Shown here piece by piece: positions 4,799-6,234 of a DNA stretch of 6,234 nt. Every line of letters begins with the position of its first letter. Position 1 is the first letter of the stretch. Location of the stretch: NCBI GenBank assembly GCA_016839385.1, contig JAEOUK010000607.1, positions 1-6,234 on the forward strand, read 5' to 3'. The translations under genes were made by a program, and so were the position numbers. This stretch comes from Promethearchaeota archaeon. GTDB lineage: Archaea > Asgardarchaeota > Lokiarchaeia > Sigynarchaeales > MK-D1. The notes beneath the pieces were generated by a model. The model was given only the letters and a program-made list of their open reading frames with translations. It did not search any database and had not been told where the DNA came from.

Positions 4799-6234
4799 AT
4801 GTCGGAAGGAAAATGGAATAAAATCTTTAATAATTGGAACGATCGCAAAGAAACAGTGCAAATAACTCGCATCGTATTAGCTAGTTCCTTGATTATTGCC
4901 AGTTTCCTCACGATTTTTGGATTTCTAACGTTCTCTGACTTTAAGTATATCACTTTAGCATACTCTGTATTGTTTGCAATTTTGTTCATAGCATTTTATT
5001 TCGTTCAAAATCAATACTTTCTATTTGTATTCTTCATCAGTATTATCTTAGGTTTTCCTACATGGATGTTTTTTAATCAAAATCCACAAATAATCGCTTA
5101 TATAACAATCTTGATGGTAATTTCTGCAACGGTTATTACCAAATTCCGCTATACATCCATTATATTTGCGTTTACCTTATTTTCTATAATTGCTTTTGCT
5201 TTATTGGATATCTTTGATGTATTTCTAAATTCAAATCTCGATAATTCATTAGCGATTTCCGCTTTATTACAACTCCCTTTACTTTCCATAGGATATATTG
5301 TTGCTTATTATGTCAATAAAGTATTAATGAATTCATTAAAAACGCAGAAGGAGCAATTTAAGGAGTTAAAAACGACTCAACAATTCTTGATAAATCAAGA
5401 AAAATATCGTTCGATCAGACTTCTCGCTGGAGGTATCGCTCATGATTTTAACAATCTTTTAACTGTTATATTAGGCAATATCAACTTATTACGATTAGAT
5501 CTAATGCAGCATCCAGAAAGCATGGAACTTGTGGAAGAAGTAGAAAGTGCAGCAATTCAAGCACGTGACCTCACAAGAGAATTACTAACATTTTCCAAGG
5601 AGACAATTCATTTGAGTGAAATTGTTGATTTACCGGATCTACTGAGAAAAAGTGCAAAATTTGCCAGTTCTGGTTCCAAAACAAAAACTACATTAGATAT
5701 TCAAAAGGAATTACACAAAGTTCAAGGAAATCCTACCCAGTTAGCTCAAGTTTTTCAAAATTTAGTCCTAAATGCTCGTCAAGCAATGCAAGATGACCCA
5801 AATGGTGGAATTATACAGGTAGCTGCAAAAAATGTATATTTGGATGAAAAAAATCTACATCAATTATCGGAAGGGGAATATATTCGTATAGAAGTAATTG
5901 ATACTGGAAAAGGAATCCAACCTGATGAAATAGAAAAGATTTTCACTCCTTATTGGACTAAAAAAATTGGATCTCATGGATTAGGACTTGCTATATGCCA
6001 TACTATTATTCAAAACCACAATGGATCGATTAAAGTTCATTCTACGCCAAGAGAACAAACCACTTTCGAAATTGTTATACCAGCTTATGATAAGTCATCG
6101 AAAAAATTGGCAAAAACGAAAAATGGAGAGGTTTTGATACTGGAGGAAGACACGAATGTTATACGTGTATTAAAAAACAATGCTACAAGATTAGGACATT
6201 CATTAGATTTTGCATCATCATGTGAAGAAGTGAA
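4799..6234 (+). CDS. membrane hybrid histidine kinase with C-terminal receiver (3' end missing)
   Basis: 478 codons are visible and the gene runs off the right edge. Six hydrophobic segments (about 23-45, 50-69, 72-92, 97-114, 118-140, 151-172) form a membrane sensor with very short loops, so the signal is probably sensed within or at the membrane rather than by an external domain. A coiled linker (175-205) leads to the H-box AGGIAHDFNNLLTVILGN, with H215 the phosphorylated histidine; it is of the NtrB-like HDFNN type. The ATPase part has the N-box LVLNARQAM (N325), the G1 box DTGKG (368-372) with the F-box-like IFTPYWTKK, and the G2 box GSHGLGLAI (391-399). A receiver domain starts at about 443 (GEVLILEEDTN), where the usual acidic pair appears as E449-E450. 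The phospho-acceptor aspartate lies beyond the window. ATG at 4799 is the first in the frame; the frame opens after a stop at 4754-4756, and TTG at 4790 is a less likely start. The partner regulator is not visible. Confidence 0.9.
   Translation, partial: MSEGKWNKIFNNWNDRKETVQITRIVLASSLIIASFLTIFGFLTFSDFKYITLAYSVLFAILFIAFYFVQNQYFLFVFFISIILGFPTWMFFNQNPQIIAYITILMVISATVITKFRYTSIIFAFTLFSIIAFALLDIFDVFLNSNLDNSLAISALLQLPLLSIGYIVAYYVNKVLMNSLKTQKEQFKELKTTQQFLINQEKYRSIRLLAGGIAHDFNNLLTVILGNINLLRLDLMQHPESMELVEEVESAAIQARDLTRELLTFSKETIHLSEIVDLPDLLRKSAKFASSGSKTKTTLDIQKELHKVQGNPTQLAQVFQNLVLNARQAMQDDPNGGIIQVAAKNVYLDEKNLHQLSEGEYIRIEVIDTGKGIQPDEIEKIFTPYWTKKIGSHGLGLAICHTIIQNHNGSIKVHSTPREQTTFEIVIPAYDKSSKKLAKTKNGEVLILEEDTNVIRVLKNNATRLGHSLDFASSCEEV

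Noticed and set aside
4615..4989. 124-codon minus-strand open frame covering the mtnA-kinase gap
   Set aside because: It is antisense to the conserved end of mtnA and to the membrane region of the kinase, both well supported. Its translation shows no recognisable domain and is what AT-rich complementary DNA gives by chance.
1..6234. CRISPR arrays, tRNA genes, insertion sequences or attachment sites
   Set aside because: No regular repeat-spacer pattern, cloverleaf-forming segment, transposase frame or terminal inverted repeats were found by reading both strands.

Overview
The window is AT-rich, with short gaps between genes. It probably comes from an archaeon. Three things point that way: HdrD-type iron-sulfur proteins with CCG domains, the start of an IorB-type 2-oxoacid oxidoreductase subunit, and TATA-like boxes about 20-30 bases before several start codons with no usable Shine-Dalgarno sequence. 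A membrane hybrid histidine kinase in such a setting fits Asgard or other archaea that have acquired bacterial-type kinases. No rRNA or other phylogenetic marker is present, so the lineage is an inference.

Layout. At the left edge (minus strand) are the first 38 codons of an IorB-like gamma-domain subunit. A divergent control region of about 250 bases follows. It holds a palindromic TATA box, a cluster of ATGGG/CCCAT half-sites, a long pyrimidine tract and an 18-base direct repeat that runs into the next start codon. Then come two tandem, overlapping HdrD-like genes (368-1621 and 1611-3023), each with two N-terminal [4Fe-4S] motifs and two CCG-type regions. Next are a small class I SAM-dependent methyltransferase (3064-3642) and mtnA, methylthioribose-1-phosphate isomerase (3683-4714), which ends in a T-rich terminator-like tract. 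Last is a hybrid histidine kinase with six membrane segments (4799 to the right edge, incomplete).

How they may work together. The IorB-like subunit belongs to enzymes that oxidise 2-oxoacids and pass electrons to ferredoxin. The HdrD-like pair has the cofactor layout of a soluble electron carrier or disulfide reductase. Divergent transcription from a shared control region suggests, but does not prove, that amino-acid-derived 2-oxoacid oxidation is coupled to the HdrD-like pair. The most unusual feature is the pair itself. The first CCG domain lacks one cluster ligand in the upstream protein and all of them in the downstream one, while the second CCG domain is intact in both. The downstream protein also carries a strongly basic, amphipathic C-terminal extension that could hold the complex at the membrane. 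The methyltransferase and MtnA are both tied to S-adenosylmethionine chemistry, but their substrates cannot be linked from sequence alone.
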